From contig CM041465.1 in NCBI GenBank assembly GCA_023213395.1, positions 138,577,741-138,641,740 of the forward strand: a stretch of DNA of 64,000 nucleotides, in the 5' to 3' direction. Numbering within the stretch: the stretch's first letter is position 1; each line of letters begins with the position of its first letter. The notes beneath the pieces are model-generated. The model saw only the letters and a program-made list of their open reading frames with translations, ran no database searches and was not told where the DNA came from. This document shows positions 22,389 through 33,388 of this stretch, piece by piece. A program made the position numbers and the translations under genes. The DNA comes from Cycas panzhihuaensis. Its lineage: Eukaryota; Cycadophyta.

Positions 22389-23353
22389 ACATAAACCCGG
22401 CTTCAGCGATATTGTGCCTCTATAGGAGTGATGTGGATGGACTTTGACGATGATTCCTCAGTGCGCTACTCAAGAGATATAGCTGCGGTGTCCTATGGGT
22501 GTGATCATGGTTACTGGGATTAGGCCATATCAGCCTGTCAGGATCATGAAAACCATGTGGAGTCTCGTCTGAATGGAGGAGGTCTTTTTGCAGCAAATTA
22601 TACTTCTACTATTTTAGCCATATTAATTGCATCCTTTAGAGTGGATAGGGAGATTGTCTTCAACCGCATTTAGATATGTTCTTTAAGTCTAGATGCGTAC
22701 GTATCTATCTCTGTCTATTTATCTAGTTGTTGATCAACCTGATCTCGTAAAGATTGGAACTCATCCATGTAAACTTCGACAGAGGATACTTGCTTCAAAC
22801 GTATTAGCTGTGTAATAAAAGATTGACTCTAAGTGTCTTCATACTGCTTAAAAAAATAAGTAGAGAAGTGCACCCAAGACTGGATGGAGGGGTACTCCTA
22901 TTTCCACTATCAAAACCAATGATGTGCCTTCCCATCTAAGTGAATGGAGGCAAATGTAAGTTGCTCATTTACTAACATTGGGTTGAGTGTAAAGTAAGAC
23001 TCTAGTTTGCTAATCCAACTTCGTGTACTATCCCTGTTGAGATATGGATCAAATGTGGGTATGTTGATCTTATGATGAAATAGTTGCTGCTAACGTGGAG
23101 GCGGAGGCACGATTTGTTATTGTGTGAGGCCAACTAGTGGTGGAGGAGAGAAGTTGTTTAACCTCTTAATTATATCTTGGACATCATCATGAGATGCTAG
23201 GTTTTGCAATTTTGAGCTAAATTCTGTGTGCATAGTAGCTACTTCAGTTTTAACCTCCTCGTGTATGTGGCTGAGATCCTCTATTTTATTATGAATTCTG
23301 TTGACTTCAATCTCAAGTATCAAGATTTTGTCACTATTACTTTGAGGAGCCAT
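22389..23353 (-). pseudogene. Gypsy-1 gag (decayed)
   Basis: Starts at the Met at 23353 (MAPQSNSDKILILEIEVN) with an N-terminal helix likely to form a coiled coil, a Pro-rich spacer, then the capsid-like domain: STRSWISKLESYF, LDGKAHHWF, WVHFSTYFFKQYED and FITQLIRLKQ. The C-terminus has many stops, including TGA. No clear zinc knuckle remains. The start is supported by the purine-rich context and by there being no open frame upstream. Confidence 0.8.
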
Positions 23354-24437
23354 GGAGAAAGGGCATAAAGAGGTGGGAATAAGTAGAAAGAAGGGGAATG
23401 AACGAAGTGGGAAAGATCAAGAAAGAACAGGACGTAAGAAAAAGGGAGTTGTTAAGGGAAAGAGAGGGGGGTGAATAGGGGGATTGTGGGGTGTCCATAG
23501 CATGTTGACCCTAAAGAAAGTTACATAAACAAGATATCAAGTTCTTTCAACAGTATGAAAAGCTTGTTCGAATGGCGCATGTGAAGTGTAAAAGGGGGTG
23601 GGAGGTGTTAGGGCCCATCGGTGACTAGGTACCAAAAATTGTGAAAATTTACAGTATATACCAACCTAGTGCAAATTGACTAGTACGATGTGCTAATCAA
23701 AATGAGGTATATACCTATAAGGGTAAATTTTCTCACTTAATTAAGTGGGTAAATTTTTTCAAATTGTGAGGTGGCTTACAATCTTAACCAAAGTATCCTA
23801 CTAACCACTAGACAAGGTGTGCTTGGTCTTATAGGCCTGGCAATAAACTGTAGAAGTTCGGGGCAGGTAGCTTTGTGGTGCTAACTGCTAACCACTGCAC
23901 TACAAGACTTCAGGGGTCGATAGTTACCTATGCTAGAAAAGGATTGGGACTTGAAAGTAAGGTCCTTCCTATATACCTGAAGGTATGTGGAGGTGCACTG
24001 CCATAGCCAGGTTCTATCTAGGACTTGGCTCAGGAGTGATACTCCAATCCTTCACACAAAGGGCAAGAGGGCCACTATGTGCTTAGCCAGAATGATAGAT
24101 CCCTGCGATACCCAGGAAAGGAGGTGGGAGGGAGAAAAAAGTAACCACCCAACAATGTTATCTACCCTTAAGATATAATTCAATACCAGAATCGAAAAGT
24201 ATGAATGAAATTAAAACCAGATGAAAGATAAAGGATAAAGTACTAGAGTTACTTAGGAAAAGAATTTCCCCTTTCTCCCAACTCTTGGACTATCCTGATA
24301 CCGTTCCTCAATCTCTGTGGAGAGAGTATTAAGCGAAGGTCTTTCCTCGATCTCTATTAGGGTAGAGAGATTACTCGATTTGATAGGGAAAGAAAAAAAA
24401 TTCTAGACTTTTGGGTAGCCTCCCACGATCGCGACGC
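23354..24437 (-). other. Gypsy-1 leader between primer site and gag
   Basis: About 1.1 kb with no coding signal on the minus strand. The small plus-strand frame at 23987-24178 has no support. This is the expected place for the packaging signal and leader. Confidence 0.6.
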
Positions 24438-24450
24438 AACTCTGATATCA
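24438..24450 (-). other. Gypsy-1 primer binding site (initiator Met tRNA type)
   Basis: The minus strand reads TGATATCAGAG two bases inside the 5' LTR, one change from TGGTATCAGAG. Confidence 0.8.
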
Positions 24451-24452
24451 CT

Positions 24453-24826
24453 TGGGATGTTTCTTCTCATCAATACTCTTGAGATAGCAGAGAATTTGAC
24501 AATCATAGTAGCATCTTCTTATCCAATAGAGCAAACAAGCTAACCAAGAGTTTCACAAGAACACCAAAGCGCTAAATGATCACCAAAAGATAGAAAGTAC
24601 CGCAGCACAATCTTTATAAAAATATTCTATCAAAATAACCATCATTTACAATTTATGACCCTTATATAGATAAAATAGGGTCTTATACATGTAATCCTAT
24701 TAGTGCCCTAAGCGGCCTTACCTTCTATTGGACAACAACGCCTATGCATACTATTGGCCTGCTAGACGACACATGCATAAAGTTCCACAGTGGTTTACAT
24801 AACTTAGCTAGATAAATTATGTAACA
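24453..24826 (-). repeat. Gypsy-1 5' LTR (374 bp)
   Basis: Begins TGGGATGTTTC and ends TATGTAACA on the plus strand, same length as the other LTR. The target duplication ATAAG follows at 24827-24831. Confidence 0.94.
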
Positions 24827-24831
24827 ATAAG

Positions 24832-24966
24832 GGTAAACATACTCATAAATAAAACTTCAATAAATAACTTAGGAATCTTAATCTTCACACATCAAAAGAA
24901 AGAATATTATTTATTATTATTGTGACAAAATGGGCCATATATTGTTGGAAAAATGAACATAGAGCT
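24832..24966 (+). pseudogene. Copia-2 gag, zinc-knuckle part (decayed)
   Basis: Continues the gag frame interrupted at 18454. It contains YYYCDKMGHI and, after a small deletion and shift, YCWKNEHRA. This is a zinc knuckle C-x2-C-x4-H-x4-C whose first Cys is now Tyr. The knuckle binds element RNA. The frame is cut again by Gypsy-2 at 24966 and is followed after 39313 by the linker to protease. Confidence 0.75.
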
Positions 24967-25802
24967 TGTTGACTTATTGGGTATCTTACTACACTTATGA
25001 GATACCCTTACACTCTTGTCAAGGTTACACAGTGCTATAGTCTAGTTTAGGATACTGTCAACATGGTTATTCACATACATTCCACAATTATTTCACAGAA
25101 TTACCCCACAATGGTACACAACAGCACAGAAATCAACACATACTCAGTATTTTCCTCATCATAACACAAGAATACACAGATTTCCACGTAACTCTTCCTT
25201 TTACTAAGTAATCAGTTCAATTACACATAGGCCGGAATGCATTCCTGAGCATTCCAGTAGCATATATTCCTGTTGTTACACATGCGTACCCAGATGGTAC
25301 TTATCATATAATGTTGTTCCAACTAGCTATCATACATGCTGGCTTCTATACCTTTGCGTACCTGTGATAATCGGCTCTCACCCTAACCTGGTAGTTCATA
25401 CATACCTCCTTAAGTACTCTTGTTGGTACCTTTTGGCTGAAGGGTTATGACTGTCTGTCATAACCGTACCCCTTCAGTCATACGTACACTTTTATTAATC
25501 ACTTGTTAGGCACTTAATTAATAACTCTTTAGATCCGTGCGTGCATGCGTCGCAGCGACTCCACATGCCTTCATTGGTCCCTTTGAGTTGTGCATACTAC
25601 TTTTGCTTGATTCTATTTAAATCGTTGATACGTGTCATCATACATACTGTTCCTGTGCGCACCTATCATACGTACCCAAAATACTGATTTCTTCACAGTT
25701 TTACCTCATGCGTACTGCCGTACGGTCTGTACCTGCATATCTCAAGTTACCTAACCTACTTATAGTCTTCCCACAGCCATAGGATCATTTTATACCCCAA
25801 CA
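24967..25802 (-). repeat. Gypsy-2 3' LTR (836 bp)
   Basis: On the plus strand it starts TGTTGACTTATTGGG and ends TATACCCCAACA. It matches 34676-35516 along its length and is rich in CGTAC and GCATAC words. Short open frames inside it are not genes. Confidence 0.95.
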
Positions 25803-27172
25803 TCTATCCCAGGTCAACAGTTATGGGTTTGAGCATCCTTGCTCAATAAAACTCCAAAAATTTTTCAAAATTTTGGGGTATCCCTCCTCCGCTTTATCTC
25901 AAGGCAGCTCTTACTACTTCTGTCCTCACAAAATCTCTTCATTGATCTATGTTAAAGTGGTAATGATAGCATCCTTTTCTTTAAGTTTATCTTGAAGGGC
26001 AGCTATCTTAGCTTTATACCCTTCCTCTATTTTCTGAATTAATTGGATTATTGGTCCTACTTTGTCCTGTGGGGTAGGAGGTGCTGAAGGTTCCCCTGCC
26101 TTCGTTGCCTGAGGGAAGTCTTCCCATTCTTCCCAGGAGGCCTCTGCTTCTTCTTCCTCCTCCTCTGATTCTTCTTCTCCCTTCTTCTTCTTACCTCGTC
26201 TATGAATAACCTGTTTTATCTGATGAGGAATGGTTGTGCCTATTGTCTTCTGTAACTAGGTAAGTACTTTCTGCATTTGTCTTTGTACTCTTCTCTTTGT
26301 ACGCTCATTGTGTTTGGAAATTCTCGCCTTTGTTTGATGATTGGTTCCCAAGGAGAGATAGTAGTCCTGGTCAGCTGTATATTTGGCACTGATATAATAA
26401 AATAGCCAAAAGCAAGGAGGGATGTCAAAATGGGTGTGTCCTAATCTCCTTGAGTTGCTGCCTTATGTTCTCCACCAAGAATTCAGACCAATTCAGCTTT
26501 TCCCCATCCTAAATTTTCAACAACACCTGCATCATGCCTCTCTAAATATAGGTGTGCTTCCGTTTGGACAAAAATCTGGAATTGATCACTTTTGCTACCC
26601 ACTGAAGTCGAACATCAATGATGTCTGCTACACGGATTCCACTGGACATAATCTGAGTGTTGGGTTGACACAATTCCCTCAACCACATTTCTTGGTCAAC
26701 TTCTGACCTTTTTATTCCTAGTGAAACTTCTCCTTCATTGGGAAGTCTTGTGATGGTGTGAACTATGTCTGCATCCATTTTGGCTTTCCTGCTATTCTCC
26801 TTTAGTGCCATCAGGATTTGGTCCATGAGTTCAGGGTCATAATACATAGGGTTACAGTAAATGTAGTCTCCCCAACCTACTTACTTAACCCTGGCCTAGA
26901 ATTGAGATGGTAGGGCTTGTAGCTCCTACTTGAGCTTTGGTATGTATGCCTCCTGGCACCCTGCTGTCCTCATAATGGCTGTGGAGTCCCAGAAATAAGA
27001 CAAGTAACCTAAGCGTACAAACCAAAACCCTATGTACGTACCTCTGAGGAATGCTTGCCATTTTTATTACTCTACATACTGGAATGCATACCAGAGTCGA
27101 TTTCCTTGCATACCATGCTGTACGGATGCCTGGCAAATTTTTTGGAGTTGATTCATCTGTTCCGCTCTGCAT
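25803..27172 (-). pseudogene. Gypsy-2 extra ORF downstream of integrase, function unknown
   Basis: Several minus-strand frames can be joined. 26542-26847 and the sequence just before it read GWGDYIYCNPMYYDPELMD, then a charged helical stretch (MALKENSRKAKMDADIV) and MWLRELCQPNTQIMSSGI. The C-terminal part around 25970-26110 reads EEWEDFPQ, PPTPQDKVGPIIQLIQKIEE and AALQDKLKEKDAII, a likely coiled coil after an acidic Ser/Glu patch. No enzyme motif or membrane span is evident. A decayed relative is present in Gypsy-3 at 43.65-44.49 kb. It may be an env-position or accessory protein; I cannot say more. Confidence 0.6.
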
Positions 27173-27189
27173 ACTTTATGGGAATGCTC

Positions 27190-27600
27190 ATAGGTATGTA
27201 ATATTTTATTGTTTTATAAATTTTTATCTTATACATGCTGTCGGTACATATAGTGTTAAGTGTTTCCATTATGCATACTTGATTACGTATGTTTTTGGTA
27301 TGTAGAATGTAACTGGGCACTTGAATGTACTTTCTACTGTGTGTACCTGATTACATACTTTTTTGGTACGTATAATGCAATTGAGTAACTTAAAATTTGT
27401 TTACACTGTGCATACTTAACTGCATACTTTTCAGGTACATATAGTATAATTCTGAGTCACTTTGTTGAACTGTGCATACTAGAGTGTATTTCCTTGGTAC
27501 GTATAGTGTATTTTGTAAATTTGATCACTTTTTAATTATGCGTGCACAGTAACATACCTTTTTGGTATGTATACTGTATTTTGCTTGTATGCTGTTGAAT
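27190..27600. repeat. Tandem repeat of 64-69 bp units inside Gypsy-2 (about 5 copies)
   Basis: The words (T/G)GCATACTT-ATTAC-TA and TTTTTGGTACGTATA recur at about 27271, 27340, 27408, 27472 and 27539, with spacings of 64-69 bp. The array fills the gap between the integrase end and the extra ORF. Units are diverged from each other. Confidence 0.75.
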
Positions 27601-27779
27601 TTTCCTCTAATTTTTTTAGATTATGATGCTGTTACTTATGTCTATGATGAGTTATGGTTATTTTTTATTTTTTTTTCAATTTTTTTTTCTCTTTTTGTAT
27701 CCATACCGAACTAGATCATGGCTCGGTATCAAGGCATTTGATTGTGCCTCAACGTCATGCAATATGATATGGTATAACC

Positions 27780-29220
27780 AGCTGATCTAGCTGGTAAGCT
27801 GGGCTACTCAATATATGGTTTGAGTCTGCTACCGTTTACCCGAGTTAGTAGCAGGGGTTCGTCGATTTCTCGAAGTTGCACTGATCCATTCTCGAAGATT
27901 CTTTTTGTGATGTATGGTCCTAACCATCGTATCTTGAGTTTACCAGGGTACGTTTTGAATTTGTTGTCATATAATAACACTTGATCACCTTCCTTGAACT
28001 GAGGTTTTCGTAAATGGCATTCATGCCATGCTTTCTACCATTGCTTCTCTACAGTTTGTAACCAATTGGCCATATGTCACTTTTCTTCCAATCGCACTAA
28101 GTCTTTCAATCGCTGCCGTAAGGACTGGAAATCGTCCAATCGACATTGCATAGCAACTCGTAGACTGGGTATCTCAAATTCTATTGGGAGAATGGCTTCT
28201 GTACCATACACAAGCTGGAATGGAGTTTGTCTGATTAACCTCTTGTATGTCATTCGAAATGCCCATAGCACGGATGGTAATTTCTCAGCCCAATCAGATC
28301 TGCCGATGTTGCATATCTTCCACAAGCAATTCTCGATTATCTTGTTCAAACTCTCTGCTTGACCATTGTCTCTTGGGTAATATGGAGTAGATTTCTGATG
28401 GCTAATCATAAATGCAGATGTTAGTGTTTCGATAGTTTGATTTAGGAAGTGGGCGCCTTGGTCACTTACGATCTCCAAGGGGCATCCAAATCGTGTAATC
28501 ACTACCTCATATAGAAATCTCGTTGTGCTATTTGCATCAGCTTTTCATAATGCTCACGCTTCTACCCACTTTGTCGTGTAGTCGGTTGCCACCAGAATGT
28601 ATCGAGCTTTCGATCTATGCGTGGCTGGTTTGATTGGCCCCACGAAGTCAAGTCCCCATTTCTTAAATGGTGCCAAAGGTAAAATAGGATGTAAAGGTTG
28701 GAAATCCTGTCGATTAGGTTTTCCCACCCACTAGCAATAGTTGTACGCTTGATTCCACTTTTTGACATCCTTGAACATGGACGACCACCAGAATCCAGAC
28801 ATCAAAATCTTCTGCCATGTGGCCAATTTCCTCATATGGCCACTCGCTACTCCTTCGTACGCTTGCGACATGATCTGGTTTATCTTGTGTGATCGAACAC
28901 AATATCGTAACATGTCGTCTAGCCCTAATTTATATAACTCTCCATTGATGAGTTGATATGGCTCTGCTTTTCTAATAAAATTTCTTTTCCCCGTACGATC
29001 CAATTCTGCTGATACATCTCCGGTCGCTAGATATTCTGGTATTCCCTCATACCAGTCTGTTGGAACCACTTCCATACTGAACAGAGCTACATCTGGAAAA
29101 TCGTCTGGAACTCCCGTGGCTTTTTCTTCGTTTGTAATTCTTGACAACTGATCGGGGATAATATGGGCTTTACCAGGTTTTACAATGATTTTGAAAGAAA
29201 ATTCCTGGAACAACATCAAC
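27780..29220 (-). pseudogene. Gypsy-2 integrase (decayed)
   Basis: From the N-terminus: DDMLRYCVRSHKINQIMSQ, a His/Cys finger (GHMRKL, WNQAYNYC with one Cys lost), WGLDFVGPI (first Asp), [24 protein letters not shown] (second Asp), NGQAESLNK (Glu), TPFQLVYGTEA, and the C-terminal GDQVLLYDNKF, KLKIRWLGPY. Stops include three TGA. There is no chromodomain after it, unlike Gypsy-1. An extra ORF and a tandem repeat follow. Confidence 0.92.
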
Positions 29221-29760
29221 CACCTGCTGATTCTCCCTCAGCATAATCAATTTATTCACCAAATACATCAATGCTTGGTGATCAACGAAAAACAAGAATG
29301 GATTTGATAATAAGTAGTGTCAAAATTTTTGCAATGCGTATACCATATTGAGTGCTTCCCTCTCTGTCGTCGTATAATTTTGCTCGACTTTTGTGAGTTT
29401 TTGACTGGTGAAGTAGATTAGATGATCTGTTTTATCGTCACTGGGCTGTGCCAATATGCATCCAATGGCGTATTGCGTTGTATCCACATGCGTGTGAAAA
29501 GTCTTCTTCCAATCTGGGAATCGCAGTATAGGTGCTTCTACGATGGCTTGTTTCAATGTTTTAAATGCTTGTTGCTATTCTTCTATCCATGCCCATTCAA
29601 TATTCTTTTTCAACAGCTCCTCCAGGGGTCCAGATATGTATGCATACCCCCTGATAAACTTTCTATAGTATCTCGTTAATCCCAAAAAACCTTTTAGTTA
29701 CTTTCTCGTAAGTGGTGTGGGGAAGTGCAGAATGGCAGATACTTTTGCTGGATCATCGTG
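29221..29760 (-). pseudogene. Gypsy-2 RNase H (decayed)
   Basis: The open part at 29320-29556 reads APILRFPDWKKTFHTHVD, AIGCILAQ, LIYFTSQKL, EQNYTTTEREALNMVYAL. This is the RT-attached RNase H of gypsy elements. Continuation on both sides is broken by stops. Confidence 0.88.
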
Positions 29761-30540
29761 ATCCTTCCTTGCTGACTATATGCCCCAATAAGTTTTCGAA
29801 GGGTACCAGGAAGGTACACTTTTCTGGATTGAGACACAGCTTGTTTTCATGGCATGTTTGCAACATTTCCCTCAAATTCTCCATGTGATCTTTCATCAGT
29901 CCATACAACGTCTAATCGTCTAGGAATACAACAACTTTTTCTCTAATAAATTTCTGAAAAATATTGATTACAATCCATTGAAATGTAGCTAGTGCATTCG
30001 TGAGACCGAATGGCATCACTTTGTATGTGTATGTTCCCCATTCTGTTACGAACGTAGTTTTTGCTTGGTCCTCTGGGGCAATCTGCACTTGATTATACCC
30101 ACTGAATTCATCTGTGAAGGAGTAAATCTCATTTCCTCCAACTGCTTCTAGAATATCCTCTGTAAAAGGTAATGAGAACGGATCTTCTTTGTTACCTTGT
30201 TCAGCTATCTGTAGTCCACACATATGCGAATTTTCCTATTCTTCTTGGGAACCACCACTACAGGGCTCACCCAGTCAATATAGTCAATTTCATAAATATA
30301 ACCCGCTTCCAACATTTTGTCGAGTTCAGCTTTCACTTTTTTTTTATATCTCGGATTCATCCGGTATGGCCTCTGTTTCACCGATTTCGCATCTTCCACT
30401 AAGTCAATGTGATGCATTCCTATCTCTAGAGGAATGCCTTTCAGGTCCTTATACGACCATGTAAATACGTCATAGAATTCCTCAAATAACTGCTGGGCTT
30501 CCGCTACTATCTGAGGATCCCAATAGTTTCTAATTCGAAT
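29761..30540 (-). pseudogene. Gypsy-2 reverse transcriptase (decayed)
   Basis: Landmarks: MLEAGYIYEIDYIDWVSP, VVVPKKNRKIRICVDYR, DPFSLPFTEDILEAVGG, FTDEFSGYNQVQI, KTTFVTEWGTYTYKVMPFGL, NALATFQ, and the catalytic box VVVFLDD at about 29915. LLGHIVSKEG follows. A TAG sits after CVDYR and another right after the catalytic FLDD. The sequence style is closer to Tat/Athila-like gypsy elements than to chromoviruses. Confidence 0.92.
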
Positions 30541-31362
30541 GAGTTTGGGATTGTCCTGACTACCAACATTAATCTCTATAGTTTTTAACTTGGTTATACC
30601 CACATCTTCTACATTTCTAGTTTTATATCCCGGAGTATCTTCTAACTTTCTTTCCCCAATATTGAGTTCTGTAAATTCTGCAGGATAGTTCATAACTTCT
30701 TCTTCTTCACTATGTATAGATTCTACCTCTTCTTGATGCATTGGGTTTTGTTCTAATTTTATACTCATTAATCTAATATGTTTTAAGATCATATCTATTT
30801 CTCTGTTGTCAGAGGTATGCCTAAAAGTTTTTATGAAGGATTTCCTTAAGTTTCCCCAAGTCACGTCTAAGCTTTGTTCCTTCCTGAGGAACCAGTCCTT
30901 TGCTACTCTTCCCAAGGTATGGTAGAAATAGTTTGACCAATTTTGTTTAAGTATGCTTAAAGATATCCATTTTTGTTTACATTTTTGTATGTGTTCCCTA
31001 GGATTGTGACCTACATAGAATACTAGAGTAGCTAGTTGTGTTGTATGATCGAACTGAATTTAAAACATCGTTTGTAACTTTTTCCAATTTCTAAAAATGG
31101 CTCAATGGGATAGGTACTAGTACCAAGCTTTTCCCCGTAAGGTTAGTACTAAGTCCTGTTGCCATTGGGTTTTATCCCAATTCCTATGTTCCATCCAATA
31201 TTCAACACAATGCGTTAAGTGGGTGGTTCCATACAACTGCTCTCCATAGAATGGTTTAACATAGTTCCCAATAGAAATTTGATGATCTATTTCTTCTGGG
31301 ATGATAACTCTACTGTCTAGACCAGAATTGCTAGAAGTGCTTACCAGCGATCCTTCTTCCAT
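30541..31362 (-). pseudogene. Gypsy-2 gag-like modules between protease and RT
   Basis: From a Met at 31362 one frame runs into RT, interrupted by TAG, TGA and TAA. It holds two capsid-like segments: HLTHCVEYWMEHRNW with LVLTLRGKAWY (about 31120-31215), then NPREHIQKCKQKWISLS, LGRVAKDWF and TWGNLRKSFIKTF (about 30810-31000). Both have the L-x-G-x-A-x-x-W feature of retrotransposon gag. The rest (EEEEVMNYPAEFTELN, PKLIRIRNYWDP, FEEFYDVFTWSY) is the usual linker into RT. Finding gag-like sequence here, after protease, is unusual. Confidence 0.65.
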
Positions 31363-31467
31363 TTCCCTGGTTTTGGCGCCAATGGTTGGAAGAGATTTAT
31401 GGCTGGATGGGTGTACCTCTAAGGAAGAGGAGGAAGGAATATTACTTCCTTTCTCAGGTTATAATAA

Positions 31468-31483
31468 GGGGGGGGGGGGGGGG
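31468..31483. repeat. Poly-G run (16 G)
   Basis: Sixteen consecutive G on the plus strand, encoding a short Pro run (PPPPP) on the minus strand in the Gypsy-2 spacer between protease and the second gag-like region. The length may be unstable or misassembled. Confidence 0.9.
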
Positions 31484-31879
31484 TAGGGAATCTACCTCAG
31501 GACCTATGCCTGATGTAGAAGGGATGTCATGATTACTACTAGCTACTAAAAAACTACAAAAATTATTAGGTAAACTAGGGGTTTGTTGGTCTAGGTTGTT
31601 GTCATCCCTTAATCTATCATTAGTCAACATATATTCAAAAGAATCTAAATTATTATTAATGTCTGTAGTTACACATTTAGATAACAAATTACATCTATAA
31701 GAAGAAGAGTTTACTTCATACGCATCCTATAGCTAATAATCCACGAACCTCATTCTATGCTCATCGTCCAAAGAGTTATATATCTCCCTAAAATAAGTTG
31801 GTTCTTCTTACTGGTAATTGGTTGATGTGGCGGGCTCTTCCACTGTATAATAGAGATGTTCTTCCCCAATGGAAGAGAA

Positions 31880-32700
31880 TGTTGTATCGCCCGTGACTGT
31901 TGTGCTAGATCCCTCATTTTGTATCATCTCGATCGAGCTTCTTCCTAGCATCGACAATACTACTTTATTTCTGTTGTCTGATAAGGTGAAGGTTACGTTC
32001 TTCTAATTTTGGAGGCATTGCATTTTATATAACCATAGCCTCCCTAAGAGTGCTGGATAGGGTGTTGCCCCTTTCTTCGTTTCCACGATTGTGAAGTTAA
32101 TTCTCACTACTATCCCTGCCACATCTACCTTGATGTTGGCCAATCTCCCCATAGGTCGTACCAGTAATTCGTTAGCCAATTTCAATGAATAGGTTGCCGC
32201 TTCCAACTTTCGGCTTCCTAGTTTATGCCATGTCAAAGCTGGTAACACGTTTACCGCTGCACCTCCATCAACGATTACCTGTGGGAATGTTTTTCCTAAG
32301 ACCGTCATTGTTACCATCGGATCCATATCAAATGATAGTATGATTTGCTTCAAACTCTTTATGATTCCCCACTGTAACACCCCTCCTTTTATCCAATCAA
32401 TAACTTGGCATAGAGGGATGGTCAACTGTAGCTGTTTAACCAAATTTTCCATCAACAGCAATATTCTTGGAATATCCTCCACTAGCAATCCTTTAAAAAG
32501 TTCCTCCATTTGCACCATTTGGGGCTGCACCTTAGGTTCTTCTGGTAGATTTTCTTTTTCCTTTTGTTTGTTCTTCTGTACATATATGTATTTGATCTCT
32601 AGTCTACCCATTGGTAATACATTCTCTTCCCAGACTAGGCCATCCAATACTTGTTTTGCTTTTCTGTATCGATCCATTTCTGTCGGTGGATCCAGATATC
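31880..32700 (-). pseudogene. Gypsy-2 aspartic protease (nearly open)
   Basis: A 224-codon frame (32003-32677) starts MDRYRKAKQVLDGLVW and contains ILSFDMDPMVTMTVLGK, then the active-site box PQVIVDGGAAVNVLP (DGGA form) and NFTIVETKKGATPYPALLGR-W near its end, as in gypsy proteases. Spacer sequence follows up to the poly-G run. It lies after the zinc knuckles. Confidence 0.87.
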
Positions 32701-32789
32701 CTTCATTCAGTTTCTCCTTTTGTTTATTTTACAATTTGACATTTTTTTTTTCTGGTATGATTGTCATTAGGTTGGTTGCTTTAGCCTTT

Positions 32790-33300
32790 CCTTTACAATC
32801 TTCTGTTTTATGGTCACTTAGACCACAATTATTATATATGAACGACTTCTGTTTGTATTCTTACTTCATTGGGAAGTCTGACTTCTAGTGCCCAAACTGT
32901 AGATAGATGAGGCATCTACCCATTGGTGGTTTTTTCCTTGAGGGCTCTTGTGCGCCCCTCGTTGTATAAAAATTCTAAGGTGGGTTACCTTCCCTTCCCT
33001 TACCTCATCCTCTAAAGGCCTTTCCCCTGGGATTGTAGAAATAATCCTTGGTTGTATGCGTATCAACATCGCATATATGGCACCATTTATCTTGTTGGTG
33101 TAATGCACTATTTTTTAAAGTCAATTCACATTCCTTGGTGGTATGTGAATTCTCTTCACAGATGTGGCACCATTTGGTTATTCTTCTGATGTGATCCTTC
33201 TTTTTTGGTGTTTCTTCTTCTTCTCGGTTATTTTTTATTTTTAATCTGGCCACTTCTTTCCTCAAAGCTTCCAACTCTGATTCCTCTTCTGCTACCCCTA
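32790..33300 (-). pseudogene. Gypsy-2 gag C-terminus with four zinc-knuckle-like units
   Basis: Minus-strand reading gives WCHICEENSHTTKEC (perfect C-x2-C-x4-H-x4-C) and WCHICDVDTHTTKDY (last Cys lost). A third unit, CLIYLQFGH-x-KSDF, has lost two Cys, and a fourth, CGLSDHKTEDC, is partial. Several knuckles in a row are found in some plant gypsy gags. A basic coiled segment, EALRKEVARLKIKNNREEEE, precedes them. Confidence 0.8.
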
Positions 33301-33388
33301 CCTAGCAGAAGGGTCAGTTGTACTGATTTTGTTTCAGTTCTCTAATCTCATCTTGTAATCTCGGTAACAGAGAATCCTATCCTCCTAC

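Larger units (their letters stand above)
18455..24826 (-). mobile_element. Gypsy-1: structurally complete chromovirus-type Ty3/gypsy element (6372 bp)
   Basis: Two 374-bp LTRs, a 5-bp target duplication (ATAAG), a Met-type primer site, a polypurine tract and gag, protease, RT, RNase H, integrase and chromodomain in gypsy order on the minus strand. The LTRs differ at roughly one site in eight. The target was the gag gene of Copia-2. All reading frames are broken, so it cannot act alone. Confidence 0.95.

Noticed and set aside
32340-32888. A 182-codon plus-strand open frame rich in Ser and Phe
   Set aside because: It lies opposite the Gypsy-2 gag-protease region and shows antisense composition only.
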